Assembly: GCF_037975245.1 (NCBI RefSeq)
Contig: NC_092583.1
Span: forward strand, 3,400,764 to 3,464,763
Length of the DNA: 64,000 nucleotides
DNA from: Apostichopus japonicus
Taxonomy: Eukaryota > Echinodermata > Holothuroidea > Aspidochirotida > Stichopodidae
Reading direction: 5' to 3'
The number at the start of each line of letters is the position of its first letter. Positions within the stretch are counted from its first letter, which is position 1. A model generated the notes under the pieces. The model saw only the letters and a list, made by a program, of their open reading frames with translations. It had not been told where the DNA came from and made no database searches. Shown here piece after piece: positions 47,935-59,756 of the stretch. The position numbers were made by a program, and so were the translations under genes.

Positions 47935-48090
47935 TGTGTGTATATATAATTGAAAACGTAATGAGTAGGAAAATCCAGAACAGTGAAAAACTTCCAGCCT
48001 CCACCGGGATTCGAACCTGGCCTCCCGCTTTATATGCGGACACCCTAACCACTAGGCTATGGACGCTGATTGTATGTCCAGAGGTTCGAA
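47935..48090 (-). mobile_element. tRNA-derived SINE, family S3
   Basis: On the minus strand, 48066-48002 is a tRNA-like head: A box TAGCCTAGTGGTTAGGGTG, anticodon-like stem CCGC/GCGG, B box GGTTCGAATCCC. It is followed by a non-tRNA body. The acceptor stem has one mismatch and the body argues for a SINE, not a free tRNA gene. Confidence 0.65.
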
Positions 48091-48146
48091 ACCGGTAAGG
48101 AAGGTCATAATTCCACTGTAGGCACTTATATATATAAAATAAAACT

Positions 48147-48246
48147 GTTAGCAAACTGCTTATCCACTAGAGAGCCTGTGTAGGAGAATGTGTAAAAGTA
48201 AGTTGGCCTGACGTTTGGATCCTAGTAGGATCTTCTTCAAAGGCTA
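48147..48246 (-). repeat. 100-bp terminal inverted repeat, left
   Basis: Near-identical reverse complement of 50854-50953. Contains CTGCTTATCCACTAG and TCCTAGTAGGATCTTCTTCA. Confidence 0.8.
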
Positions 48247-48304
48247 ACATTTTAGCCTTTGAAGAAGATCCTACTAGGATCGAACGTCAGGCCAACCTAC
48301 TTTT
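48194..48304. repeat. Perfect-looking palindrome, ~51-bp arms
   Basis: The inner half of the left inverted repeat is followed, after about 6 bases, by its own reverse complement (few mismatches), giving a large hairpin. Confidence 0.82.
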
Positions 48305-48546
48305 ATATATATAATTGAAAAAAATATATATATTTATACATAAACTGTCACTGAACCGAAAAAAATTCTGTATTTCAATCACAGAAAGTTTACAATATAT
48401 ATACTACAAATAATAGTCAGTTGAGACACAACAAGTTGCTATGTCTCCCGAACAACCTTAGCACTTTGTTCTACCGTGCCTAGAATGAACTGGTAACCTT
48501 TTAACACTGTGCGCCCTCTATACCCGGCCCCTCCCATCAATGCGCT

Positions 48547-50120
48547 TCCTTATCATGAGACCACTTCCCTGCCAAAGTCATCCCTACCCTGGAGCGGTTT
48601 TCTGTCGCCAACCGGTACTCGTTTAGGTTGCATACAAAATGATGTCACCATGCTACATTCCATACATTTCTTGAAACTGGGCAGCTGCAGATTTTGCTAC
48701 CTGCCAAAGTCTGCCAGTTGAGAAACACTACTGTCTGTGTTGAGTGTTGCAGACTGAAGCCAATGAGAGAGTGCTAAGGTTGTGGGGAGACAGGTAAGCG
48801 AGGAGAGAAGTAAATCTCACTGACACTAGATCGGTCATAGTCATACACGCCCTGCCGGACAATCCACAATTTTTTGATGTCCGTGTGGATATGTGTCGCC
48901 CACAGCGTTGCGGGGAGACAGGTAAGCGAGGAGAGAAGTAAATCTCACTGACACTAGATCGGTCATAGTCATACACGCCCTGCCAGACAATCCACAATTT
49001 TTCGATGTCCGTGTGGATATGTGTCGCCCACAGCGTAGCGGGGAGACAGGTAAGCGAGGAGAGAAGTAAATCTCACTGACACTAGATCGGTCATAGTCAT
49101 ACACACCCTGCCGGACAATCCACAAGTTTTCGATTCCGTGTCGATATGTGTCGCCCACAGCGTTGTGGGGAGACAGGTATGCGAGGAGAGAAGTAAATCT
49201 CACTAATCACTAAATCGGTCATAGTCATACACGCCCTGCCGGACAATCCACAATTTTTCGATGTCCGTGTGGATATGTGTCGCCCACAGCGTTGTGGGGA
49301 GACAAGTATGCGAGGAGAGAAGTAAATCATAAATCCTTATCATGAGACCACTTCCCTGCCAAAGTCATCCCTACCCTGGAGCAGTTTTCTGTCGCCAACC
49401 GGTACTCGTTTAGGTTGCATACAAAATGATGTCACCATGCTACATTCCATACATTTCTTGAAACTGGGCAGCTGCAGATTTTGCTACCTGCCAAAGTCTG
49501 CCAGTTGAGAAACACTACTGTCTGTGTTGAGTGTTGCAGACTGAAGCCAATGAGAGAGTGCTAAGGTTGTGGGGAGACAGGTAAGCGAGGAGAGAAGTAA
49601 ATCTCACTGACACTAGATCGGTCATAGTCATACACGCCCTGCCGGACAATCCACAATTTTTTGATGTCCGTGTGGATATGTGTCGCCCACAGCGTTGCGG
49701 GGAGACAGGTAAGCGAGGAGAGAAGTAAATCTCACTGACACTAGATCGGTCATAGTCATACACGCCCTGCCAGACAATCCACAATTTTTCGATGTCCGTG
49801 TGGATATGTGTCGCCCACAGCGTAGCGGGGAGACAGGTAAGCGAGGAGAGAAGTAAATCTCACTGACACTAGATCGGTCATAGTCATACACACCCTGCCG
49901 GACAATCCACAAGTTTTCGATTCCGTGTCGATATGTGTCGCCCACAGCGTTGTGGGGAGACAGGTATGCGAGGAGAGAAGTAAATCTCACTAATCACTAA
50001 ATCGGTCATAGTCATACACGCCCTGCCGGACAATCCACAATTTTTCGATGTCCGTGTGGATATGTGTCGCCCACAGCGTTGTGGGGAGACAGGTATGCGA
50101 GGAGAGAAGTAAATCTCACT
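48547..50120. repeat. 787-bp tandem duplication
   Basis: 48547-49333 and 49334-50120 are almost identical (a few single-base differences, for example GCGGTTTT against GCAGTTTT). Each holds a 230-bp unique part and five 128-bp satellite units. Confidence 0.92.
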
Positions 50121-50205
50121 AATCACTAAATCGGTCATCACGCCCTGCCGGACAATCCACAATTTTTCGATGTCCATGTGGATATGTGTCGCTCACAGCG
50201 TTGTC
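48770..50205. repeat. 128-bp satellite, about 11 units in two blocks
   Basis: Unit starts GGGGAGACAGGTAAGCGAGG and contains ATCGGTCATAGTCATACACG and GGATATGTGTCGCCCACAGC. Units are spaced 127-129 bases. Long ORFs on the minus strand arise from the repeat. Confidence 0.93.
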
Positions 50206-50853
50206 TGTACCCAGGATACCACAACTCTAACAAGAAACACAAACTTTACCTGTTGATAAATAAACCTCCAACAGAGCAGTGTGTGAAGTTCTTTGCTTAT
50301 TAAATTATAATTTATTTACTTTACCTACAGTACCGCATACCAACACTTCATCAGGAAATGTTTGCTTTTATCTGGCTGTGAATAAACAACAAACATGAAT
50401 AAAAAAAACTCCATTTGGACAAAGAGACAGATGTATAACCGCAAAGGATACTACAGTACCCACAGTAGAATATAAAAGATTAGATGTGGGCAAAGAAGAA
50501 GGGAACACATGTTAACACCCAAACAAACATCATCAATCAATGAATAGCAAATTAAAAGGGATCAAAGACAACTTTGTGGTTAAATATATTCATTCTACTA
50601 AAGTTTACAGTACACTGAAGGAGCCAACAGATAAATTACTACCCTTTCAGGTTTTTAAATAGTGTTGGTACCGCAGTTGGATGCTAGATTAATACTTCTA
50701 CTGCTGAGAGAGTTTGGTGGTTACATTGCCCATCTGCCCCCCACACACTTAAGTGCAATTTTAGCCGGTGGGGAGTTGCATTATAGATATGTGGGATATA
50801 TTACACTCAAGTGTGTAGGCCGGGCAATACTAACAGTCCTAATACTTGTCATT

Positions 50854-50953
50854 TAGCCTTTGAAGAAGATCCTGCTAGGATCGAAATGTCAGGCCAACTT
50901 ACTTTTACACAATCTCCTACACAGGCTCTCTAGTGGATAAGCAGTTTGCTAAC
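50854..50953 (+). repeat. 100-bp terminal inverted repeat, right
   Basis: Mirror of 48147-48246. Runs from TTAGCCTTTGAAGAAGATCC to GCAGTTTGCTAAC. Confidence 0.8.
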
Positions 50954-52253
50954 AATTTTAATTTATTTTGAATCCTAATACTTCACAGAATATTTTTACA
51001 AACACGGATCTGGGCAAAGGGAACATATAAGCTTAAGTTTCGATTGCACATTTTAATGATCCAGTATTAATTACCTTATCAAAAGAGAGACTGAGAAAGT
51101 CTAAATTATGTAAACACTGGAAATATAAGTTGTTTTTCAAAACATTTCTCTCATGCATGCACGACAGGACACTTCGACATATATTATCAGTTTCAGAACT
51201 TTGTGATTACGTTATATTACGATATATGCCAAGATACTGTGTGTATTTTACGCGATCGCTTTGCGTAGCACCATTGCGTTTGTCGCAGAGTTCTCAGACA
51301 ACATTTCTGTAGCAGAACGATCAAGGCGGTTGAAGAACACAATTTAAGAAACACCCTCAAGTAATTAAGTACTTTGCACGCAGATGAGTTTATGATTTGG
51401 CATTGGACTCAGTGTTTTTCACTAATTACTTACTGAGGTCCAGATATTCATTCTGATTAATGTTTTTAAAAACAGTTAACTGTTAATGTGTATATAACAT
51501 ATATACATGTAATTCTCCAATACTGGAGAGAATTTTAAGTGAAACATTTAAAGGCAAATAATCAATGTTTTTCTGGTGGTTATTACTCCTTCTATTTACC
51601 ATACATCATTGTGGGTAACTGTGTACATAGAGATAAGTAGAGACAACTTTAAGGCCTTTGGACAAGTGAAACAAATTTTATGGATGAGAAATGCTCAAAA
51701 ATCATCAAAATGAGGACACCTTAATGTGACATTTATTATATATGGGCTGTTATTCTTTCTTCCCCTAACAAACTCATACTTATTTTATAATTTTTTATAT
51801 ATATATTTTTTTATATTGTTGTTTTGGTTTAGTCACTAATTAGAACTTCATATCTGGGAGCTGTCACTTTGTAAATCATGTCATTTCATTGTGCCACTAC
51901 AGGATCTGAAACATGTAATGTCTCTATTTCACTCTTTTTAAACTTTAAGGCAGTACAGTGTTAACAGTGCTGACATTGTAAACTCCTGCCATCATTGCAG
52001 TCGGTCATGTAGAAGAACTATAATATTGTTGATCACTTCAGCATTACCAAAACCAAACTCCATGAACGAATAAATTGACTTGTAATAAAATAATGTAATA
52101 TAAATAAAGAATTACATAAAAGAAATGTTAATGTAGCTATAAATCACACGAAAGTACATGTGGCTTGATGCTGTCATATTTAGACTATTTACACTAATCA
52201 AGGCTTATGCCTTTAATTGACAAAAATATGACATAGATCGGTAATATGATATC
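50954..52253. other. Non-coding sequence
   Basis: AT-rich; nothing recognised. Confidence 0.5.
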
Positions 52254-52622
52254 TTAAAGGGAGTGAATACTCGCGCACAAAGAAACGTCTAATGCCGGTA
52301 ATCTGACCTAGTTTCAAATGAGGTGTAACAGAAGTGTTAGACACCACCATCGATCACAGAAAATACACACACACACAGCTTGCTACTGTCGGTAATTAGA
52401 CACTAGTGTACAGTCAATACATATAGCTACGGTCAATACCCACAACACAGTGTACATAGCAGCGATGGACATCTCAGGTCCAGATAAAAGATAACAAGGT
52501 TTCACGTTTCATTACTGTCTGCATTTTGTAGCGACACGAACAAAACGTCACTTGCAAGCAACGGAAAGTTAACATTTTCAGTAGGCGGCACGCGGTTTGG
52601 GGCGAGTCTTCAATGCCTTTAA
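52254..52622 (+). mobile_element. MITE M1, copy 5
   Basis: TTAA-bounded copy; the left end is slightly diverged (GGGAGTGAATACTCGC). Confidence 0.86.
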
Positions 52623-55140
52623 CATGGAATAAAATAAAATTTTTAGCTGTTTGGGGAACTTGGTCACGACATGATCTCTATAAAGACAGACAGATAATGA
52701 CGGTAGAGCATGCGTCTCCTTTAACATTTAGAAAGGTTACAGATAGGTACCTTGTTATGGGATGATGATGACTATTGCTCACATCTTGCTACAGTATGTT
52801 TACAATGTAAGCAGTTTCTTCTAGCAATGACTTGAGCATAGATTACTGTGCCATTGTAAGATTGGGACATGCACTGCATAATATTACAAAACATATTTTA
52901 CTCCACAAAAGCAGTTATTTACTTTTGTCTGATTTTTTTTGTTTTTTTTTGGCAAACAGTCCTTGACACAGTCATCATGCAATGTAATGGCAAATTTTCA
53001 AAATGGTCGTCCAAGATGACACAATTTTTGTTAGGACAACCAAATTCAGCTTTGGAGGTGCTGAACATCAAATTCAGATGGCATTGTAACAAAACACCTT
53101 CCCCCCCCCCATCCCAACCAAATTCAAATAGGTAAAAATAATAAATTGATAGATCATCCTACATCACTTCAGAGTTATTGAAGAAGAAAAAAATGTGCAC
53201 ATTGGGTCATTCATCAGACAACAAAATTGGCTGTTCGGACAACCAAATGGTAAGATCTGTCCAGGTTACAAAAATTGCCCTGAATCTGACATCTATCCTT
53301 CGACCAATGGGGACTAAATGTTGTAAGAAAAAAATTGTACTTCTTTTTGCCATCTCAACAGTCTTATAGTTTGAAGAAACTCGCTGTTAAGTCTCTCTTT
53401 TCAGTTTCTTTAACAAGTATTGATTTTGTGAGATTGATGATTTAAAAATGTTGTAAAGTATCAGCAAATGACACATCTAGGCTAACAGAAGCACAATTAT
53501 AACACAGATCCGTACCTGGACAAATACATACAGTATATTTGAAAGGAGGTATGTGTTAGACAAGTTATTTGATACGTAAAAAGTTAGGGGGCCTGAGGGT
53601 TTCAATCCTAGCAGGATCTTCTTCAGAGGCTAACTGATTAGAAAACAAACTCAGAACAAAATTAAGAGACACAGATGTCTAGACAGTTAAAATTGGACAA
53701 AAAATGAGCAATGAATAGAGTAAAATAGACACAACAAAAGGAGAGGTACAGTAAAATGCAAAGGCCAGAATGATGAGAGGATTAAGGGCTGTGAAGATCC
53801 AATCTAAGGGGTGCATTTACCTACACAGGCTTTTTGCAATAGATATAATACAGTTTGCTAAATTTATTAAACAGTACTTATTTTCTCTCTCAAGGGACTT
53901 AGTAAATATTAAATTGGAAAAGTAAAACTTTCAAAAACCTGCTTATCCTGATTTTTTTTTTTTTTTTTACAACAATCATTAATTACTAACCATTTCTTAA
54001 CATTACTTTCATTTAACGATGTAGTGAAACACTTGTAAGGACCATTAAACAAAGTTCAAAGCAAGATTTTCAAGTGTTAACCATTTGCTGACCTTACATG
54101 TATGATCAGCAACACATGATTCTTGTAAGTACTAATGAGGACCTAATGAACTGTACCTACAGTAAGTTGATCCAAGCTTTACTTTTGCGGTTAAATCCGG
54201 TTTATCATCGAGTATTCATAATTTGAACCTCAAACGACCTTTAACCTCCACCTCTGCTGACCAAGGGGGAGGTACAGTACAAAGATTTGAGGAGAATCTT
54301 GCAATTTTTTTACACATATGTCCTTCTCTCTTTACCCAATGAATAGAATTTGCTTTCTTCGCCCAAACTGCAGTACTGGCACTGTTGCCATTTCTTTGTA
54401 TAAAGTTATCAACCTGTAAAGCTATAACTGTCATACAGGTTCTATGTAACATACACACTTATGAGGGTAACCTACAACTTTCTGAAGGACACAAGCCATC
54501 AATTGACAATAGACCAATTTAGTGAGGTGTCCTTCCATATATCCTTCCTTTCAAGGGAAATTCATGATGGTATGTCCATATATATACTAACAAAGAGCAG
54601 ATGGAAAAGCTGGTTGGGACTGCCAACAAGAAGTAAAACATGTACAGTAAGCCAAGGGTCATAAATATGTTTTCTTACTGATGCTATTACAACAGAGAGC
54701 ATTTTACCATTATCTTCCGATTCCCCAAGTTTTTCCTTTCCCAAACTTTACTTTAACAATTTCTTAGCTTGTAGCACAGACAGGAAGTCCTCCTACATCA
54801 CACTTCCCAGAAAGACTACTAACAGTTTCTGTTTACAAGCCATCAACATAATAACATACTTTGCCAACTTCTTCTAAGTCCCAGGCAGATCACTACACAA
54901 TGACCTCAACAGTAAACTCTCTACAACAGAAACCTTATAATTGTCTGTGCAATGAATATCTGTCTACACAGATCTCTAGCAAGAATGTAACCTTCAGTAT
55001 GTCATTTCCAATGATGTTCTAGTGTTGTCATTCCTCAGTACTTCAACTGTAGCTTAACCTGAGCTGTCTAAGGAGAAAGGTAAATATGTGGGCAGAGTAA
55101 CTTCCTGTCCCATCCTCTGGAATCCATTGTCAGAGAGTAT
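52623..55140. other. Non-coding sequence with a fragment of the 100-bp repeat
   Basis: At 53590-53640 the minus strand carries GCCTCTGAAGAAGATCCTGC, then GGATTGAAAC. At 53823-53866 the plus strand carries CCTACACAGGCT and CAGTTTGCTAAA. These are the two halves of the inverted-repeat sequence from 48.1 kb, in opposite orientation. Otherwise nothing. Confidence 0.5.
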
Positions 55141-55390
55141 ATATGTATGCGTGTATGTATGCATTTTAGATCCTCCTGCAAGCAGGAACTTGGGAAGAAG
55201 CCTCATTGGCTTATCAAAGCCGCAAGCTGACCGAAGTCAGTCTCTTACATTCATATTTAAAGTCCATGATTATGAATTGTCAATTGTCAACAACTCTGTA
55301 ACTGGACGAAATACATTAATCTTGGAGTGAATCCAACAGGGAACCTTATGACTGGAAGGCATTGACGTTAACCACTGAGCTAACACTCCA
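55141..55390 (-). mobile_element. tRNA-derived SINE, family S1, copy 2
   Basis: Reverse copy of the element at 27474, including A box (GTTAGCTCAGTGGTTAACG on the minus strand), a mutated B box and the whole body. Confidence 0.8.
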
Positions 55391-55453
55391 CGATGTAAGA
55401 CGTAATTTTCACCAATTGAATTCAGTGTGGTTCAACCTGCAAAAGCCTTGCTT

Positions 55454-55655
55454 AGCATGGTTCTCTCAAGCTTACTTCCCTCTGACACACTCTTTGTATT
55501 CAGTAGTAGATATATCTAGCCAGATGAAGATCTAAATATGTTCCGCTAAATTCAACTATTTGCTCCTGTCCATATTTCTTGTTCACATACAGCTGTGACA
55601 CTATTAATAGCAATGATCCTTGCAAGATCTACAAATGTAGATGAACAGTGTTTAA
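55454..55655 (+). repeat. ~200-bp direct repeat, left copy
   Basis: AGCATGGTTCTCTCAAGCTT to GAACAGTGTTTAA; it abuts MITE M1 copy 6. Confidence 0.85.
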
Positions 55656-56023
55656 AGGGTGTGAAGACTCGCGCACAAAGAAACGTCTCATGCCGGTAAT
55701 CTGACCTAGTTTGGAATGAGGTGTAACAGAAGTGTTAAACACCACCACTGATATCAGAAAACACACACACAGCTTGCTACCGTCGGTAATTAGACACTAG
55801 TGTACAGTCAGTACATACAGCTGCAGTCAATCCCCACAGCACAGTATACAAACGATACAGCGATGGACAGCTCAGGTCCAGCTAAAGATAACAATTAAGG
55901 TATCACGTTTCATTACTATCTGCATTTTGTAGCGACACGAACAAAACGTCACTTGCAAGCAACAGAAAGTTAACTTTTTCAGATGGCCGCACTCGGTTTG
56001 GGGCGAGTCTTCAATGCCTATAA
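55652..56023 (+). mobile_element. MITE M1, copy 6, inside a flanking duplication
   Basis: Left TTAA intact, right end ATAA. It sits exactly between two copies of a ~200-bp direct repeat. Confidence 0.85.
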
Positions 56024-56226
56024 GCATGGTTCTCTCAAGCTTACTTCCCTCTGACACACTCTCTGTATTCAGTAGTAGATATCTAGCCAGATGAAGATCT
56101 AAATATGTACAGCTAAATTCATCTATATTTGTTCCTGTCCATATTTCTTGTTCACATACAGCTGCGACATTATTAATAACAATGATCTTGGGCTCCTCCC
56201 AAGAACTACAAATGAACAGTGTTTAA
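56023..56226 (+). repeat. ~200-bp direct repeat, right copy
   Basis: The same sequence directly after MITE M1 copy 6, about 90 percent alike by eye. A long poly-C run follows (56239-56256). Confidence 0.85.
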
Positions 56227-57044
56227 ACAATATATGCAGCCCCCCCCCCCCCCCCTGGTTTATAAATGAGTGACCTCAGTTGGCTTAGATTGTTTACCTA
56301 CTTATGTTTAAAGTTAACACCTTTACTGTAAGAACCCCTCACATGATGGGGTGGTATTGCATATACCGTATATTGAAGTCACCTTGAAAAATGGTTACAT
56401 TCACACTATCGCATTCCTTAAATTTTTCTATTTTTGCACAGAAGAATAATACTGCAGTTCAATGCATCTCGCAGACACAAATTGAAACAGTACATATTTC
56501 GTGGGGTATATGAGGTGTTATTTTCCCACCTGTATGTTCAGTATATGCACAGTGTTTGACTGACTTCTTGAATAAAATGTGGCCTTTTTTTCTGTTTTTG
56601 GCCTGCTGACTATTCAATCCCGATTTGCATGAGGTTTTGAATATTTAGGTACTTAAGGGTAAAAAACCTCACCAACTTTCTGAGTTTGCAAAGTAAGATT
56701 AGCCAAAACTTCAACCTTCAACAGTACTATGAAAGTGGCATTGATATTATGAAGTATGAACTATGAAGTCCCCAATTAAGTTATCGGCATAGACTTAGGT
56801 CCAACATGAAGGGATATTCCGGTGGCTCAAGTTTACTTTATACCAAAAAATACTGGACATTTTCTGCATCTTTAGGTGGAAAACCGAATCCTCATAGCAT
56901 TTTTTGGTTTATGACAAAGGTATCAATTTTTCAAAGTTGGTGATATAGTTTTGTGAATGCCCCTGGCAATATTGCAGAGTGTTTGTTGTCATCACAGAAA
57001 ACCAGCTCTTGAAGCTGTTCTTGTCTTTCTTTCAAATAATAGGT
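56227..57044. other. Non-coding sequence
   Basis: Poly-C run near 56239-56256; nothing else recognised. Confidence 0.5.
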
Positions 57045-57407
57045 TTAAAGGTCTGCTGTATAGACCCCAACTATAGCACGCTATCATGGAAAAATATCTT
57101 GAGATTACATAATCTACCTGCCTTGGTCGTAAAATAACCTTTTTTTACCAATTATTCTGCAATGCCTGCCACATATTTCTTTCTTGTATGAGGGTCTTTG
57201 TGTGAACGCTGTATGTTTAACTACACTGTAGATATAAACATATTTCCACACAGTGTTTATACAAAGAGCCTAATGGTGTTTAGAAGCAATGCAGGTTAAT
57301 TGTAGAGCCTGAGGTCGATTTACGACCCATGGCAGGTCGATTACGTTATCACAAGACTATCCTAGCTATAGCTTGCTATAATTGGAGCCAATAAAGCAGA
57401 TCTTTAA
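57045..57407. mobile_element. MITE M2, copy 3 (longer variant)
   Basis: The same TTAA ends and terminal 40 bases (TATAGCACGCTAT; GAGCCAATAAAGCAGATC), but a different, longer middle. Confidence 0.6.
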
Positions 57408-58094
57408 CTCACATATTCTGTGAAGAAAAATTAAATTTCTACCAAAAACAAAGAAGATTCATTTTGATGAAATCAACTCTGAATACAGTATATAAAGTGA
57501 GAACAGCACAGCCATTACTCCAAAAGGTATCACATTTCAAGGACAAACAAAAAACCAAAATTATCCTCGATAGGGACGTTTTGTAGAACATGAGCTGTGA
57601 TGACATCACAGACCGCCTACGTACTGTGATAAACTTCCTGAAATAATCGAGGGTCTAGCCAGCGGAAACAGATGACGTACAATCAACAATATTTTGAGTG
57701 AGAAACAAGAAACCTAAATGGGGTTTTTGACAAACAGTGCAGAATATTTTTCTCTTTATGATATCAGTGTAACATTGCCTGCCACTGGAACTTCCCTGAA
57801 AGTATTAAGAGGCATATTTCAGGAGAGCTGAGCAAAGAACTGAAGGTAAAATTTGGTGGGGTGTTTTTCATGATTTGAAGAAAAGACATTATTATGTTTT
57901 TACTATGTTCTGATGTCAAAGTTAATTTTAAACAAAAACCACAGGTTAAAATAAATTAATGACAATATCCAGAGGAGGAATGGCGGGGTGGGGAAGGGGA
58001 AGAGGGGGGGACCCTGACAACCAATCTTGGTGTTCCTGACATGAGTAACCAAGACACAGCTAGCTACCTGTGTGTACTTCATAGATCAGTTAAG

Positions 58095-58520
58095 TGGTGG
58101 TTTTGAGGCAGCCAATCATCCTAATATTGGCTCCCTATCAGCTACAGAATTCAGTTTAAACTACTTCTTCTCACGTTTTGTGCTCATCATTTGGAACAGC
58201 CTGTGTACCTGTCGCCACTTCTCTTGCCATATATTCCATCTCGCACACTTCGTTCTTCTAACAAACTGTATTCAACTGTTCCTAAACCATGCTTGAAGAC
58301 CTATGGTTACAGTTAGCTTCGAATACTCTGGCTGTTATCTCTGGAGCAAGTAACCAGATCACATTCGAACATGCTCTAAACTTTCTACATTCAAAAGTCT
58401 ACTTACGACCCATCTTTTCACTTGTTCTTTGTAAATTAATCTGCTTTCTTTGTAAAGCGCCTTGAGCAGTGACTTTTGTCTACTGATTTGGCGCTATATA
58501 CAGTAAGTCTCATTTATTAT
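58095..58520 (+). pseudogene. CR1/L2-like LINE, degraded 3' end
   Basis: In shifting frames the translation follows the usual end of these reverse-transcriptase ORFs (SRTLRSSN-like, LKTYG, LWSK, then TFKS..THLF), with several stops. It is followed by GTAAAGCGCCTTGAGCA and TTGGCGCTATATA, the common 3' UTR tail, and a TTATTATT end. Only about 430 bp remains, so it is not active. Confidence 0.72.
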
Positions 58521-59354
58521 TATTATTATTATGGAAACGACGGTCATGAGAATTCTTAGTAAAGTTCTCAGTATTAACAAAGGAATGTAAACAGCTCTGC
58601 GATTGCTACGTAAACTCACGATTTATAAACTTTTCAATAAAATGGTCCATCATGGAATCACCATATTCTGTCAATTTGTAATGTGCAGTGGATACTAGGA
58701 GAGTCTGTGCTAAACATTGAAATTAAATAAAAAAAATGATAAATTCTGTTCATTTTCTTCTTAAAATGTCAAGGAAATATGATGGAATGGTACCTGTACA
58801 TGGATTTCTGTTTTCTTTGTTCGACAAGACGTAAAGTGTCCTACATTTTTACTACCACACATTTAAAATATCATTTATTTTATATTATATTATATATATG
58901 AGTGATATGAGTCACAAGAATAATGTTACCACTGAACACACATACTAGAGCAATTCCAGATCGATACTATTCACATTATCACTGCATGACAAAGTAGCAA
59001 ATTGTGGTAATAACGATATGGTAACGTCTTGTGATTAAGGAATATATCTTAAGAATTTATATAAGACTTGTTTCTCTCCCCCTTTTCTCACAAGCTGATT
59101 ACAGCAAACAGAAATTTGTTCTTAATTATAATTTCAGTGATACTGTAGTTTCAAGTAACATGGGATACTTAAAAATTAAACTGGCAAATTATATTTTGAT
59201 GACAAAATTAACTGTAACCTTGTCCTTTCTTACAGAACACAATTCAGCAAAGATATTTGAACCTTACATACTGTACTGTTTTATTCTACTCTTGTAGACT
59301 CAAATTGAACTCTGATGTTAGGCTTTCCTTAGGCTAGGCTTAAGTGCTTTCTGT

Positions 59355-59756
59355 TCAATCAATCAATCAGAAGACATTTATATAGCGCCAAAATCAACAG
59401 AAATTGTTCAACGGCGCTAATGTACCATAGCGTGTACAACTTAGCCTTGGTCATTGGTAACTTGTTACACCTACACACCAAAGTGTGCACAATTCAATCA
59501 ATCTCTCCTTGGGCACCACAGTGAACCACAACCACGTGTCCCAGGGACTTCCCATAGGGTGCAGCCACAAACCGGTGCACGCAACTATATTTACAAGTTA
59601 CCTCGCAAGTCCCCATTTATAAAGCTAGGTAAAGAGAGGCAATGGAGATAAAGTGCCTTGCCCAAGGACACAACGCAATGATCTAGCCAAGGCTAGAAAC
59701 TGTAATCCTTAGATCACCAGTCCACTGCCTTAACCACTTGACCACAACGCCCCCCT
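59355..59756 (-). mobile_element. tRNA-derived SINE, family S4, with LINE-type tail
   Basis: Minus strand: head GCGTTGTGGTCAAGTGGTTA (A box) with a poor B box, a body with GTGTCCTTGGGCAAGGCAC, and a tail TTTTGGCGCTATATAAATG like the LINE tail at 58480, ending in a TGATTGAT repeat. The shared tail suggests mobilisation by that LINE class (inference). Confidence 0.78.

Noticed and set aside
48002-48066. Functional tRNA gene
   Set aside because: The acceptor stem is imperfect and a non-tRNA body follows; it is better explained as a SINE head.
48728-50177. Repeated minus-strand ORFs of 77-120 codons
   Set aside because: They are products of the 128-bp satellite and change frame between units.
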